Part shown: positions 18,311 through 26,987 of the stretch, in pieces
How positions within the stretch are numbered: the first letter of the stretch is position 1
Layout: each line of letters starts with the position of its first letter
Source: Niveibacterium microcysteis
GTDB taxonomy: Bacteria; Pseudomonadota; Gammaproteobacteria; Burkholderiales; Rhodocyclaceae
Assembly (NCBI RefSeq): GCF_017161445.1
Contig: NZ_CP071060.1
Location: 124,001-188,000 of the forward strand
Reading direction: 5' to 3'
DNA length: 64,000 bases
Program-made: the position numbers and the translations under genes
Notes under the pieces: model-generated
The model's database searches: none
Told to the model about the DNA's origin: nothing
What the model saw: only the letters and a program-made list of their open reading frames with translations

Positions 18311-18348
18311 GTTGAGGCTATGGCCCCAACCTCAACAGGAGTATCGCC

Positions 18349-18804
18349 ATGAAAACCATGCGAACCTTCCTTGCCGCACTCGTGCTCATGGCCACCGCCC
18401 TGAGTGCGCAGGCTGCGGACCTCGGAACCCTTGGTTCAAGCCTCAGTTCGGTGTCCACCGCAAGCAAGACCAAGAGCTTTGCCGATGTCGTCTCCTTCAC
18501 GATCACGGGTCCCTCCACCGTGTTCGCCCAAGTCAGCGGTGTCGGCGCGACCGGTTTCTGGACGCTGCTCGACGGCGACTGGAACAAACTCTCCGGCAGC
18601 TACGCCCTCGGAACGTATGACTTCTTCAACCTCGCCGCTGGCGACTACCTGCTTGGTGTTTCGATCAAGCCGCTATTCGGCGCCGGTTACGCGATTGCCA
18701 GTGCCGGCGCAATCCCGGCGGTGCCGGAGCCCGAGACCTATGCACTGCTGCTGGGTGGCCTCGGCATGATCATCACGATCAGCAGCCGTCGCATGCGCCG
18801 CTAA
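18349..18804 (+). CDS. PEP-CTERM surface/secreted protein (FxDxF-like)
   Basis: The product is 151 residues with an AACAGGAG-type ribosome site. A signal peptide occupies about 1-22 (TFLAALVLMATALSAQAA). FADVVSF at 44-50 resembles the FxDxF-type subgroup. The C-terminus is a classic sorting tail: VPEPETYALLLGGLGMI, then a basic cluster SSRRMRR. Family knowledge: exosortase cleaves such tails and moves the protein to the surface or into an exopolysaccharide matrix. No exosortase is in this window. Expression is probably sigma54-dependent. Confidence 0.9.
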   Translation: MKTMRTFLAALVLMATALSAQAADLGTLGSSLSSVSTASKTKSFADVVSFTITGPSTVFAQVSGVGATGFWTLLDGDWNKLSGSYALGTYDFFNLAAGDYLLGVSIKPLFGAGYAIASAGAIPAVPEPETYALLLGGLGMIITISSRRMRR

Positions 18805-18826
18805 GCGCCCGCGCTGCAGCGTTGCC

Positions 18827-18860
18827 CAAACCGCCCGCGCAGTCGGGCGGTTTGTTTTTT
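18827..18860 (+). terminator. Intrinsic terminator after the PEP-CTERM gene
   Basis: CAAACCGCCCG at 18827-18837 pairs perfectly with CGGGCGGTTTG at 18844-18854 and is followed by six T. Confidence 0.9.
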
Positions 18861-18933
18861 GACGTGCAGAAACATCGCGATGGCCTTTGGCCGTGCGTGC
18901 AGGTAAGTCCGGGAGCTGTTCGGCAGACAGAAG

Positions 18934-19007
18934 TGGAGCGGGCGATGGGAATCGAACCCACGGCTCTAGCTTGGGAAGCTAGGGTATTACCATTATACGA
19001 CGCCCGC
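18934..19007 (-). tRNA. tRNA-Gly (anticodon CCC)
   Basis: The 74-nt cloverleaf on the minus strand has acceptor GCGGGCG paired with CGCCCGC, a D-arm GTAT/ATAC, and an anticodon stem CTAGC/GCTAG around loop TTCCCAA (anticodon CCC). The T-arm is GTGGG-TTCGATT-CCCAT, with discriminator T and an encoded CCA. U73 and the GCGGGCG acceptor fit glycine. No second tRNA is adjacent. Confidence 0.95.
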
Positions 19008-19048
19008 TCAGGGCCGATTCGAACGTTCGGGTGGCAACACCGGAACGT

Positions 19049-19077
19049 GAAAACGGCCCGGATTGTACCGGGCCGTT
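19049..19077 (-). terminator. Intrinsic terminator after the GDSL autotransporter gene
   Basis: AACGGCCCGG at 19052-19061 and CCGGGCCGTT at 19068-19077 form a 10-bp stem. On the minus strand it is followed by a short T-run (AAAA read on the plus strand). It follows the stop at 19100. Confidence 0.8.
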
Positions 19078-19099
19078 GGGGTTTCAGGCAAACCGTCGA

Positions 19100-20968
19100 T
19101 CAGAAGGCGTAGCGCAGACCGCCGGACAGGCCGTAGTCGGTGACATCTTTGCGGCCGAAGTTGCCGTTGAATTCCACCCATGCGCCGAGTGCCGGGCTCA
19201 GGTGGAAACGGCTACCCAGCTGCACCGTTGCCGCGGTTTGATCCACTTCGCCGGCCGGCAGCTTGTAGCTTCCCGAGTACAGCGACGGCAGGCCCACTTC
19301 GATGTCGCGATCGGTCGACTTGATGAAGTCGTGCTCGACACCGATGCGGCCGTAGGGGATGAAGCTGGTCGCGTCGTAGCTCAGCTGATAACCGAGGCGG
19401 CCGAGTACCGACTGGCGGACTTGCGAACCGAAGCTCAGCGCGGTGGAAGCGCCGTTTGCATTCGATTCGTTGAAGGCGCGAACCTGGACACGCTGAGCGG
19501 TCAGGCCGGCGACCGGGCCGTGCGTCAGCTTGCCCGATTGCAGCTGGTAGAAGGCCTGCATGCCGGCTGACACGTTCGAACCTTCGGTTTCGCCGCTCAT
19601 CGTGCGGGTCACGTTGCCGAGGTGAACATCGCGGTCGGTGTTGTAGTTGATGTAGCCGATCGTGCCGGCGAAGGACAGGCCGAGCTGGCCGAACACCATG
19701 CCGCCATAAAGGCTGGCGGAGAGTTCGGTCTGCGAGTACGAACCACCGTCGGCGGCGAAGTCCGGCTTGTAGCTGCCGCCGTTGAAGGCGACGCCCAGGC
19801 CACCAAACTGCGTACGCGTGTCGTAGCCGACCGTGATGCCCCAGGGCATGCCGTCGGCGCCACCGAATTCAGGCGAGTCGGCGTACTTGAGTTGGCCACC
19901 ATTGGCGCTTACCCACAGGCGGCTCGGCTTGGTCGGCGATTCCATGCCTTGATCGAGCAGCGTGTTGGTCAGCGTGTTGCGGGTGCGGACCGGCGTTTCG
20001 GCCAGCATGCCGATCTGCTGCGGGGCCACCAGCATGGAGTATGCGTAGTCGGCGAGGATCGCGTGGGTGTGCGTGGTCGGATGCACGCCGTCGGCAAAGA
20101 TGTATTCCTGCGGGTTGGCGACGGTAGAGCCCGGCGCACCGCACAACAGCGAGGTGCCGGTCGGGTTCGTGGCGGTGGTCAGACAGGCGGTGGCGGTGCC
20201 GGAGTTGGTGAAGCCGAAGGCGGCGGCATTGGCTTGCACTTCGGTAATCAGGTTGAACGTGTCGAGCGGGATCACGTTCAGGCCCTTGGCGGCCATTTGC
20301 CCGAACAGCTGCGAGTTGTACGAGGCGGACAATTGCGTCAGGCCGGCAGCAGCCGTGGCGCCGGCAGCCAGCGCAGCCGGAGTCTTGCCCATGTTCGGCA
20401 GGCTCGGCACGATGATGTACTTCGCGCCGGCATTCTTCAGCGCTTCGACGGCACCGACCTGCTGTGTTACGGTCGTCAGCACGAAGGTCGGCAGGCTGGC
20501 TACCGGAACCCCGCCACCTGCGGCGTAGAACAGATCATTCGCCCCGCCCCAAACGGTGTAGAGCGCATGCGAGTCGGCCGCGCCGCCGTTGGCAGTGAGG
20601 TAGGCGCCGACTTGGCCGGTGATCGGCGTGGCCGTCGTGGCCGGACCACCGCCGAAACCGGGCGTGCTATTCACGCGGGCGCCACCTTGTGCGTAGTTGG
20701 TGCCGCCGGCGGTGTTACTCGGTGCGGCGGTGGTGCCAAGCTTGGCTGCCAGCGCCTCGGACCACACCGGGCCCGGGTTAGTGGTGAACTTGCCGGCGAA
20801 GCCGGCATTCACGAGGGTGCCTGCACCGCTCGCCGTGAGGATCGGCTTGAAGTAGCCCGAATCGGTCAGGCTGTCGCCGAAGAAGAAGGTATTCGTGAAA
20901 TCGGCTGCCGATGCGGGAAGCGCGAACAGCGCTGCAATGGCCAGGCCTAGCGGTTGGCGTGCGAACAT
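19100..20968 (-). CDS. Autotransporter with GDSL esterase/lipase passenger (EstA-like)
   Basis: The product is 622 residues from an ATG at 20968 with GAGGAGA upstream; a longer open frame exists but lacks this ribosome site. A signal peptide covers about 1-21 (LGLAIAALFALPASA). GDSL block I (FFFGDSLTDSGYF) is near residues 28-40. The middle of the esterase contains VWGGANDLFYAAGG, and block V is FADGVHPTTHTHAILADY with catalytic Asp/His. From about residue 350 an outer-membrane beta-barrel follows, ending in the typical aromatic C-terminus GLRYAF. It would be exported and displayed on the cell surface to hydrolyse ester substrates. Confidence 0.92.
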   Translation of the reverse strand: MFARQPLGLAIAALFALPASAADFTNTFFFGDSLTDSGYFKPILTASGAGTLVNAGFAGKFTTNPGPVWSEALAAKLGTTAAPSNTAGGTNYAQGGARVNSTPGFGGGPATTATPITGQVGAYLTANGGAADSHALYTVWGGANDLFYAAGGGVPVASLPTFVLTTVTQQVGAVEALKNAGAKYIIVPSLPNMGKTPAALAAGATAAAGLTQLSASYNSQLFGQMAAKGLNVIPLDTFNLITEVQANAAAFGFTNSGTATACLTTATNPTGTSLLCGAPGSTVANPQEYIFADGVHPTTHTHAILADYAYSMLVAPQQIGMLAETPVRTRNTLTNTLLDQGMESPTKPSRLWVSANGGQLKYADSPEFGGADGMPWGITVGYDTRTQFGGLGVAFNGGSYKPDFAADGGSYSQTELSASLYGGMVFGQLGLSFAGTIGYINYNTDRDVHLGNVTRTMSGETEGSNVSAGMQAFYQLQSGKLTHGPVAGLTAQRVQVRAFNESNANGASTALSFGSQVRQSVLGRLGYQLSYDATSFIPYGRIGVEHDFIKSTDRDIEVGLPSLYSGSYKLPAGEVDQTAATVQLGSRFHLSPALGAWVEFNGNFGRKDVTDYGLSGGLRYAF

Positions 20969-21080
20969 CAGGGTCTCCTCGTGTAGGTATTTTTGGTTTT
21001 GCGACTGATTGATCCGGCCCGCACCCAGTACGGATGCGTATGGTGCCGGATCTTGGCACTGACTGCGACGGGCGGCAAGC

Positions 21081-21109
21081 CTTAAGCGTAGCAGCCCGCG
21101 TGCTAGAAT
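21081..21109 (+). promoter_or_regulatory. Probable promoter of thiS-thiG
   Basis: TAGAAT (-10) at 21104-21109 with a weak CTTAAG -35 at 21081-21086 and a 17-bp spacer. The leader to the thiS ATG is short (about 20 nt), so there is no room for a TPP riboswitch and none is seen. Confidence 0.5.
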
Positions 21110-21133
21110 CCGCGCCTCTGTCGCGGAAATGCC

Positions 21134-21337
21134 ATGATCGAGATCGTCCTCAACGGCGCCCCGCAATCCCTGCCCGCCAATACAACCGTTGCCCAACTGC
21201 TCGAGCGCCTCGGCTATGCCGGGAAGCGGCTCGCGGTTGAATGCAATGGCGAGATCGTTCCTAAGGGTCGCCACGCCGAGCTTGCCCTCGCAGCGGGCGA
21301 CCGCCTTGAAATCGTCGTCGCTGTCGGCGGCGGCTGA
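21134..21337 (+). CDS. thiS: Sulfur carrier protein ThiS
   Basis: The product is 67 residues with the ubiquitin-like fold pattern ([40 protein letters not shown]). It ends in VVAVGGG, whose terminal Gly-Gly is adenylated and thiocarboxylated to donate sulfur for the thiazole of thiamine. It lies 17 bp before thiG, its direct partner. No thiE, thiC or thiF is next to it. Confidence 0.95.
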   Translation: MIEIVLNGAPQSLPANTTVAQLLERLGYAGKRLAVECNGEIVPKGRHAELALAAGDRLEIVVAVGGG

Positions 21338-21354
21338 AGCCCGAGCCCAAGAAC

Positions 21355-22140
21355 ATGACTGACCCGCTGATCATTGCCGGTACCGAGTACCGTTCCCGCT
21401 TGCTTGTCGGCACCGGCAAGTATCGCGACTTCACGCAGACACGCGAGGCTATTGTCGCCTCCGGCGCGCAGATCGTCACCGTGGCGATCCGTCGCACCAA
21501 CATTGGCCAGGACCCGAACGCACCGAGCCTGCTCGACGCACTGCCGCCGTCCGAATTCACCTACCTGCCCAACACCGCCGGCTGCTACAGCGCGGACGAT
21601 GCGGTGCGTACGCTGCGCCTGGCGCGCGAGCTGCTCGATGGACACGACCTCGTGAAGCTTGAAGTGCTGGGCGACCCGAATACGCTGTTCCCGAACATGC
21701 CGGAGACCCTGAAGGCCGCAGAAACGCTGGTGAAGGACGGCTTCAAGGTGATGGTCTACTGCTCGGACGACCCGATCCAGGCGCGCATGCTCGAAGAGAT
21801 CGGCTGCGTCGCGGTGATGCCGCTGGCGTCGCTGATCGGCTCCGGCATGGGCATCCTGAACCCGTGGAACCTGAAGCTGATCATCGAGCAGTCGAAAGTA
21901 CCGGTGCTGGTGGACGCTGGTGTCGGCACCGCGTCCGATGCGGCGATCGCGATGGAGCTCGGTTGCGACGGCGTGCTGATGAACACTGCCATCGCACTTG
22001 CGCAAGATCCAGTGCTGATGGCCGGTGCGATGAAGAAGGCGGTCGAAGCGGGGCGCGAGGCTTTCCGTGCCGGCCGCATGCCGAAGAAGTTCTATTCGGC
22101 GAGCCCGAGTTCGCCTACGACGGGCCTGATCGGCAGCTGA
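21355..22140 (+). CDS. thiG: Thiazole synthase ThiG
   Basis: The product is 261 residues, the normal size. The family opening is seen in [24 protein letters not shown] text ([20 protein letters not shown]). The catalytic Lys is in [12 protein letters not shown], and the phosphate-binding loop is [11 protein letters not shown] followed by [20 protein letters not shown]. It condenses deoxyxylulose phosphate, dehydroglycine and ThiS thiocarboxylate into the thiazole of thiamine. It is co-transcribed with thiS. Confidence 0.96.
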   Translation: MTDPLIIAGTEYRSRLLVGTGKYRDFTQTREAIVASGAQIVTVAIRRTNIGQDPNAPSLLDALPPSEFTYLPNTAGCYSADDAVRTLRLARELLDGHDLVKLEVLGDPNTLFPNMPETLKAAETLVKDGFKVMVYCSDDPIQARMLEEIGCVAVMPLASLIGSGMGILNPWNLKLIIEQSKVPVLVDAGVGTASDAAIAMELGCDGVLMNTAIALAQDPVLMAGAMKKAVEAGREAFRAGRMPKKFYSASPSSPTTGLIGS

Positions 22141-22239
22141 CCATGTAATCCCTGACGCCGCGGACTCGGCGGGGCAATACGGACGGATTTCGCCGTTGCC
22201 CGCGCAGCGCCGCGGCGGTGTTATTTCCGGAACCACCGC

Positions 22240-22956
22240 ATGAGCGACACACCCGAACCGCGCAAGCATCTGTCGGTCGACGACCCGAAGACGCGCCCGA
22301 TCCGCAGCTACGTCGTGCGCCAGGGGCGCATGTCGCCGGCGCAGGAACGTTTCATTGCGGAAGGCATGCCGCGCTGGGGCGTCGAGTACCGCGCCGCACC
22401 GCTCGACTACGCTGCGGCGTTCGGCCGCGCCGCGCCGACGATCCTCGAGATCGGGTTCGGCATGGGCGACACCACGGCCGCCATCGCGCAGACACGACCG
22501 GGCGACAACTTCCTCGGCATTGAGGTGCATGGCCCCGGTGTCGGCAACCTGTGCAAGCTGATCGAAGAGCGCGGCATTTCCAATATTCGCGTGATGCAGC
22601 ACGACGCCTTCGAGGTGGTGCGCGACATGCTGGCCGATGCGTCCTTGGCCGGCGTGCATGTGTACTTTCCCGATCCGTGGCACAAGGCGCGTCACAACAA
22701 GCGGCGTCTGATCCAGAGCCCCTTTGTGCATGAGCTCGCCAAGCGGCTGGTGCCGGGCGGCTACATCCACTGCGCAACCGACTGGGAAGACTACGCGGTG
22801 CAGATGCTGGAAGTGCTGTCGGCCGAACCGATGCTCGAGAACACCGCCGACGGTTATGCGCCGAAGCCCGACTACCGCCCGCTGACGAAGTTCGAGAATC
22901 GCGGATTGAAGCTCGGGCATGGTGTGTGGGACCTGGTCTTCCGGCGCAAGGCCTGA
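22240..22956 (+). CDS. trmB: tRNA (guanine-N7)-methyltransferase TrmB
   Basis: The product is 238 residues. Conserved parts: [17 protein letters not shown] near the start, the SAM site [39 protein letters not shown], and [15 protein letters not shown]. It methylates G46 in the variable loop of tRNAs. Its stop is followed at once by the GNAT start, so the two are translationally coupled. Confidence 0.95.
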   Translation: MSDTPEPRKHLSVDDPKTRPIRSYVVRQGRMSPAQERFIAEGMPRWGVEYRAAPLDYAAAFGRAAPTILEIGFGMGDTTAAIAQTRPGDNFLGIEVHGPGVGNLCKLIEERGISNIRVMQHDAFEVVRDMLADASLAGVHVYFPDPWHKARHNKRRLIQSPFVHELAKRLVPGGYIHCATDWEDYAVQMLEVLSAEPMLENTADGYAPKPDYRPLTKFENRGLKLGHGVWDLVFRRKA

Positions 22957-22959
22957 GTG

Positions 22960-23463
22960 ATGCAGGAGGCGGCTCCCGCGCTGGACGATGCGGCGACCGA
23001 CGACGCCTTGGTCGATGCGCTGCTGGCGCTCGAACTGCTAACGCGCCGCGCCAGCGGGTTGGCCGCGGACGCCGAGGCTTGCCGCGCGCGCATCGCGGAA
23101 AGCCTTCCAGTGTCGCAGCTGTGTCAGGTGTGGCGTGACGGCCGGCTGGTCGCCTATGGCATGGTCACCCAGCAAACGGCGACAAGCTGGTTCGTGACGG
23201 CCTTCGCCGTGCATCCAAGCTACCGCACGGCTGGCGTGCTGCGCGAGCTTTTGGGCGGCCTTGCGTCGTTGATCGACGCGCTGGGCATCGAAGTCCTGTG
23301 GAGCTACGTGTACAAGGCCAACCCGGCCTTGCTGCGGTTGCACCGTGCGCTGGGTTTCGAGGTCCAACGCGAAAACGCTACCGGGGTCGAATTCCGCCTG
23401 CCGCTCATTCCGTCGCCGGGCGGCGCCCGCCTGGCCCGCTTGCTGCGATCGAGCCGGGCCTGA
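22960..23463 (+). CDS. GNAT-family N-acetyltransferase
   Basis: The product is about 167 residues from an ATG at 22960, with AAGG 8 nt upstream inside the end of trmB; a GTG at 22957 is the alternative. The acetyl-CoA loop region reads FVTAFAVHPSYRTAGVLREL, and a later ALLRLHRALGFEV is the usual alpha/beta end of the fold. The N-terminal 50 residues are helical and acidic. The substrate is unknown. It forms an operon with trmB and probably the aldo/keto reductase that follows. Confidence 0.8.
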   Translation: MQEAAPALDDAATDDALVDALLALELLTRRASGLAADAEACRARIAESLPVSQLCQVWRDGRLVAYGMVTQQTATSWFVTAFAVHPSYRTAGVLRELLGGLASLIDALGIEVLWSYVYKANPALLRLHRALGFEVQRENATGVEFRLPLIPSPGGARLARLLRSSRA

Positions 23464-23479
23464 TTCAAGGAGATCCACC

Positions 23480-24358
23480 ATGATTCCGTGCCGCCGTTAC
23501 GGCCAAAGCGACATCGAAGTGTCTGCGCTGGGCCTGGGAGCCGGTCAGATTGGCGATGCACGGCTCGATGAAGCGAGTGTCGGCAAGCTGCTGAATGCCG
23601 CCGTGGATGCCGGGATCACGCTGATCGACACGGCGCGTGGCTACGGTTTGTCGGAAGAGCGCATCGGGCGCCATCTCGCGCGGCGGCGCAGCGAGATCGT
23701 GCTGTCGACCAAGCTCGGCTACGGCATTGACGGTTTCGCCGACTGGACCGGCCCTTGCATCACCGCGGGCGTCGAGGCGGCGCTGCAGCGTTTGCAGACC
23801 GACCGGATCGACATCGTGCATCTGCATTCCTGCCCGGCCGAAACGCTCGCGCGCGGCGAAGTCATCGATGCGCTTGAGGCGGCCAAGCAGGCTGGCAAAG
23901 TGCGCGCGGTCGCCTATTCGGGCGAGAACGCAGACCTCGACTACGCCGTCGATTGTGGCCGCTTCGACGGTTTCATGGCCTCGCTGAACCTGTGCGACCA
24001 ACGCGTCATCGATCGCGTCCTGCCACGCATCACGGGCAAGGGGTTCATCGCAAAGCGTCCGTCAGCGAACCACCCCTGGCGCTTTGCGGAGAGGCCGCTC
24101 GGCGACTACTGCGAGGAATACTGGCTGCGCTGGCGCGCGATGGCGGTCTCGAATCTCGGCCATGCCTGGGGCGAGATTGCAATCCGGTTTGCGACTTCGG
24201 TGCCGGGCGTCTCAAGCGCGATCGTCGGCACCGCCAACGCGGCAAACCTGGCGCAGAACATCGAATGGTTCGGCCTTGGCCCCCTGCCGGACTACCAGAT
24301 CGGCAACCTGCGGGCGGCCTTCCTGCAGCACGATCACGACTGGATCGGCCAGATCTGA
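23480..24358 (+). CDS. Aldo/keto reductase
   Basis: The product is 292 residues from an ATG at 23480 with AAGGAGA upstream; the longer frame from 23345 overlaps the GNAT and is not needed. AKR tetrad residues are visible in LIDTARGYG (Asp, Tyr), STKLGYG (Lys) and IVHLHSC (His). The NADPH-binding end (VSSAIVGTANAANLAQNIEW) is present. It should reduce aldehydes or ketones with NADPH. The natural substrate cannot be read from the sequence. Confidence 0.88.
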   Translation: MIPCRRYGQSDIEVSALGLGAGQIGDARLDEASVGKLLNAAVDAGITLIDTARGYGLSEERIGRHLARRRSEIVLSTKLGYGIDGFADWTGPCITAGVEAALQRLQTDRIDIVHLHSCPAETLARGEVIDALEAAKQAGKVRAVAYSGENADLDYAVDCGRFDGFMASLNLCDQRVIDRVLPRITGKGFIAKRPSANHPWRFAERPLGDYCEEYWLRWRAMAVSNLGHAWGEIAIRFATSVPGVSSAIVGTANAANLAQNIEWFGLGPLPDYQIGNLRAAFLQHDHDWIGQI

Positions 24359-24380
24359 TTCAAGCCGCCGCCGTGTAGCC

Positions 24381-25037
24381 CTAGCGGAACAGTGGCGGAT
24401 TGCGGGCCAGCCATTCGGCGCGCTGCGCAAATTTGCCGCGCCATGCTCGGCCCAACGCCGGGTGGTTCGCGAGCCAGTTGATCAATTCAGGGTCGGCCGC
24501 CGGGTCGAGTCGCAGTTGCCACAGCGTCGCGATCGACGGCGCGGCGGGGTCGCTTTCCACCCGCTCAAGCTGCGCTTCCGGCGTGACGATGCCGCCCTGA
24601 ATCACGCGGAAGTACCAGCCGAGGCGCAGCGTCTCTGCGACAAACGCCGGCGCGTCCGCCTCGTCCAGACGCTTGGCGATCTTGTGGCAAGGCACCCGTG
24701 GTTGCGTGACGGCGATACGGCACTCGCCCAGCGCGAATACATCACCGAGGCGCACGTTGTGCTCAAGCCAGCCGGTGTCGGAAATGTTCTCGCCCAGATC
24801 GCCGGGGCCGAAGCGCGCCAGCGCGGGGAAGCGTGCCGCCAGCGCGGCGTAATGCTCAGCCGGGTAGTAGTGCAAGGCCTGATCCGGACCGCCATGAAAG
24901 CGATGATCCGCCTGCTCGTCGCCCGCGAAGCCGAGCGGCCCGAGCCGCAGCGCCACCACCACGGGCTGTTTGGCAATCGCGGACGGCGTGCCATCGGCCA
25001 GGTGGCCAGCACGGCCTGTGAAATAGCGTGTGCTCAT
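24381..25037 (-). CDS. MOSC domain protein (YiiM-like)
   Basis: The product is 218 residues from an ATG at 25037; the longer upstream frame overlaps the Spy-like gene and lacks support. The MOSC fold is seen in DEQADHRFHGGPDQALHYYP, FGPGDLGENIS and ALGECRIAVTQPRVPCHKI, where the Cys is the candidate molybdenum/sulfur ligand. The family includes YiiM, which reduces N-hydroxylated compounds with a molybdenum cofactor. It is divergent from the Spy-like gene. Confidence 0.88.
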   Translation of the reverse strand: MSTRYFTGRAGHLADGTPSAIAKQPVVVALRLGPLGFAGDEQADHRFHGGPDQALHYYPAEHYAALAARFPALARFGPGDLGENISDTGWLEHNVRLGDVFALGECRIAVTQPRVPCHKIAKRLDEADAPAFVAETLRLGWYFRVIQGGIVTPEAQLERVESDPAAPSIATLWQLRLDPAADPELINWLANHPALGRAWRGKFAQRAEWLARNPPLFR

Positions 25038-25180
25038 GCAGTGGTCCAGACAAGGGCGCCGGTAACAACCGGAAACATGCCCGCCTGCGGGGTAAACACC
25101 TTGGCGCGCGGACGGTGCTTCAATGCAAGTGCAGGGTCGGACACGGTGTGTCGGCCCAGAACCGAATACCGGAGGATCAC

Positions 25181-25723
25181 ATGAAAAACACGAAACGACA
25201 TGTTGCCTTGCTGTTCGCGGCCGGTGCAGCTGCGCTGACCACCGCGGCGGTCCTTGCCGCGCCTGGACCGGGAGACTGCCCGATGGGCGACGGCATGCCG
25301 CCCATGCACGGCCAGAAGCGCCCGATCGACCCGGCGCGCATGCAGCAGATGGCCACCAAGCGCTTCGACGCGCTGCACGACACACTCAAGCTCAGCGCCG
25401 CGCAAGAGCCCGCGTGGAAGGCTTATCGCGACGGCATCCTCGCCGACATGGAAGCGATGGCGAAGAATCGCCCGGACTTCGATGCGCTGCGCGACAAGCC
25501 GGCACCGGACCGTATGGCAGCGATGCTCGAGCACTCCAAGCTGCGTCAGGCGCAGATGGAAAAGCACCTCGTCGAGACACGCAAGTTTTACGACCAGCTC
25601 ACGCCAGAGCAGAAGAAGGCGTTTGACGCGCACAGCATAATGGGGCCGCATGGTGGGCGTGGCGGCATGCGCGGGCCGCGTGGTGCGGCACCCGCACCGG
25701 CGCCGAAAGACCTGCAGCCCTGA
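25181..25723 (+). CDS. Spy/CpxP-like periplasmic protein (LTxxQ motif)
   Basis: The product is 180 residues from an ATG at 25181 with GGAGG upstream. A signal peptide spans about 1-26 (HVALLFAAGAAALTTAAVLA). The mature part is helical with two LTxxQ-like elements: LKLSAAQEPAW and YDQLTPEQKKAF. It is Met- and His-rich near both ends (MGDGMPPMHGQ, GPHGGRGGMRGPRG). Relatives are periplasmic stress or metal-responsive chaperones. A strong terminator follows. No CpxR or metal-sensor gene is adjacent. Confidence 0.85.
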   Translation: MKNTKRHVALLFAAGAAALTTAAVLAAPGPGDCPMGDGMPPMHGQKRPIDPARMQQMATKRFDALHDTLKLSAAQEPAWKAYRDGILADMEAMAKNRPDFDALRDKPAPDRMAAMLEHSKLRQAQMEKHLVETRKFYDQLTPEQKKAFDAHSIMGPHGGRGGMRGPRGAAPAPAPKDLQP

Positions 25724-25762
25724 GCGCTTGCAGAGCGGGGTTGCGTGAGGGCAAGCCGCTGG

Positions 25763-25789
25763 CCGGCCGGGGTAACCCGGCCGGTTTTT
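25763..25789 (+). terminator. Intrinsic terminator after the Spy-like gene
   Basis: CCGGCCGGG at 25763-25771 pairs with CCCGGCCGG at 25776-25784 and is followed by TTTTT. Confidence 0.9.
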
Positions 25790-25802
25790 CGTTTACAGCT
25801 GA

Positions 25803-26903
25803 TCAGCTTGCGAGGCTGGGGTAGTCGGTATAACCCTTGTCCGCGCCGCCGTAGAAGGTCGATGCGTCCGGGGCGTTCAGCTCCGCGCCCTTGGCAAAGC
25901 GTGCCGGCAGATCCGGGTTGGCGATGAAGGGGCGGCCGAACGCGACCGCGTCACCCACGCCGCTGGCGATCAGCGCTTCGGCCTTCTCAAGCGTGTAGCC
26001 GCCGGCAAAGATCAGCGTTCCTTTGAAGCGCTGGCGCAGCGCGGCGCGGAAAGCGTCGGCCAACTGCGGACCGCCCGCCCAGTCCGGTTCCGCGATATGC
26101 ACGTAGGCCAGCTTGCGGGCATCGAGTTGCTCGGTGAGGTAGAAGGCCATCGCCTCGGCTTCGGTGTCGGCGATGTCGTTGAAGGTGCCGAAAGGCGACA
26201 GGCGGATGCCCGTGCGCGCGGCGCCGATTTCGGCAACGATCGCATCGACCACTTCGAGCGTCAGGCGAGCGCGGTTCTCGACGCTTCCACCGTAGGCATC
26301 GGTACGCTGATTCGGGCCGGTGCTCTGGAATTGGTCCAGCAGGTAGCCGTTGGCACCGTGGATTTCGACGAAGTCGAAGCCGGTATCAATGGCGCGGCGC
26401 GCGGCAGCACGGAATGCGGCGACGATGCCCGCCAATTCCTCGACCTCGAGCGCACGCGGCAGATCGGTCTGCACCATGCCCATGCTGCCATCCGGGTGGA
26501 CGACAAAGGTCTGCGCATTGGCCTGGATCGCCGAAGGGGCTACCGGCAGCTTGCCGTCCGGCTGAACATGGCGGTGCGAGATGCGGCCCACATGCCAGAG
26601 CTGCAGCGCGATATGGCCACCGGCCGCGTGAACCGCATCAGTCACCAGTTTCCAGCCAGCCTGCTGGGCGTCGGTATGCATGCCGGGGGTCCAGGCGTAG
26701 CCCTGGCCCTCGGGCATCACCTGCGTGGCTTCGGTGACGATCAGGCCGGCCGAGGCGCGTTGCGCGTAGTAGGTGGCGTTCAGTGCAGTCGGCACATTGC
26801 CGGGTTGGCTCGCGCGCTGGCGCGTCAGTGGTGCCATGAAGATGCGATTCGGCAGGCTCAGGTTTCCAACCTGAATCGGGTGCAGCAGCTTGTCAGCGTT
26901 CAT
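25803..26903 (-). CDS. nemA: NADH:flavin oxidoreductase, old yellow enzyme (N-ethylmaleimide reductase type)
   Basis: The product is 366 residues from an ATG with CTGGAG 8 nt upstream. FMN/OYE landmarks: NRIFMAPLTRQRA, ALQLWHVGRISHRHVQPDG, and EIHGANGYLLDQF with the substrate-binding His182/Asn185 pair and Tyr187. Also NRARLTLEVVDAI and VGDAVAFGRPFIANPDLP. It reduces electrophilic alkenes and nitro compounds with NAD(P)H. The gene faces nemR in the same direction, with a matching operator 29 bp before its start. Confidence 0.93.
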   Translation of the reverse strand: MNADKLLHPIQVGNLSLPNRIFMAPLTRQRASQPGNVPTALNATYYAQRASAGLIVTEATQVMPEGQGYAWTPGMHTDAQQAGWKLVTDAVHAAGGHIALQLWHVGRISHRHVQPDGKLPVAPSAIQANAQTFVVHPDGSMGMVQTDLPRALEVEELAGIVAAFRAAARRAIDTGFDFVEIHGANGYLLDQFQSTGPNQRTDAYGGSVENRARLTLEVVDAIVAEIGAARTGIRLSPFGTFNDIADTEAEAMAFYLTEQLDARKLAYVHIAEPDWAGGPQLADAFRAALRQRFKGTLIFAGGYTLEKAEALIASGVGDAVAFGRPFIANPDLPARFAKGAELNAPDASTFYGGADKGYTDYPSLAS

Positions 26904-26931
26904 GGTGATACTCCAGGTGGGGTGTTGTGAT

Positions 26932-26946
26932 TAGACCGGTCGGCTA
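26932..26946. promoter_or_regulatory. NemR-type operator upstream of nemA
   Basis: TAGACCGGTCGGCTA, an imperfect palindrome identical at 14 of 15 positions to the site upstream of nemR. On the minus strand it lies between the nemA ribosome site and a weak -35/-10 pair. Confidence 0.75.
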
Positions 26947-26987
26947 GAGTCAGGACGAAGTCGATCGGAAAACATGATTTCAATCGG

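Noticed and set aside
20969..21133. TPP riboswitch before thiS
   Set aside because: The leader from the likely -10 is only about 20 nt and lacks the conserved riboswitch strings.
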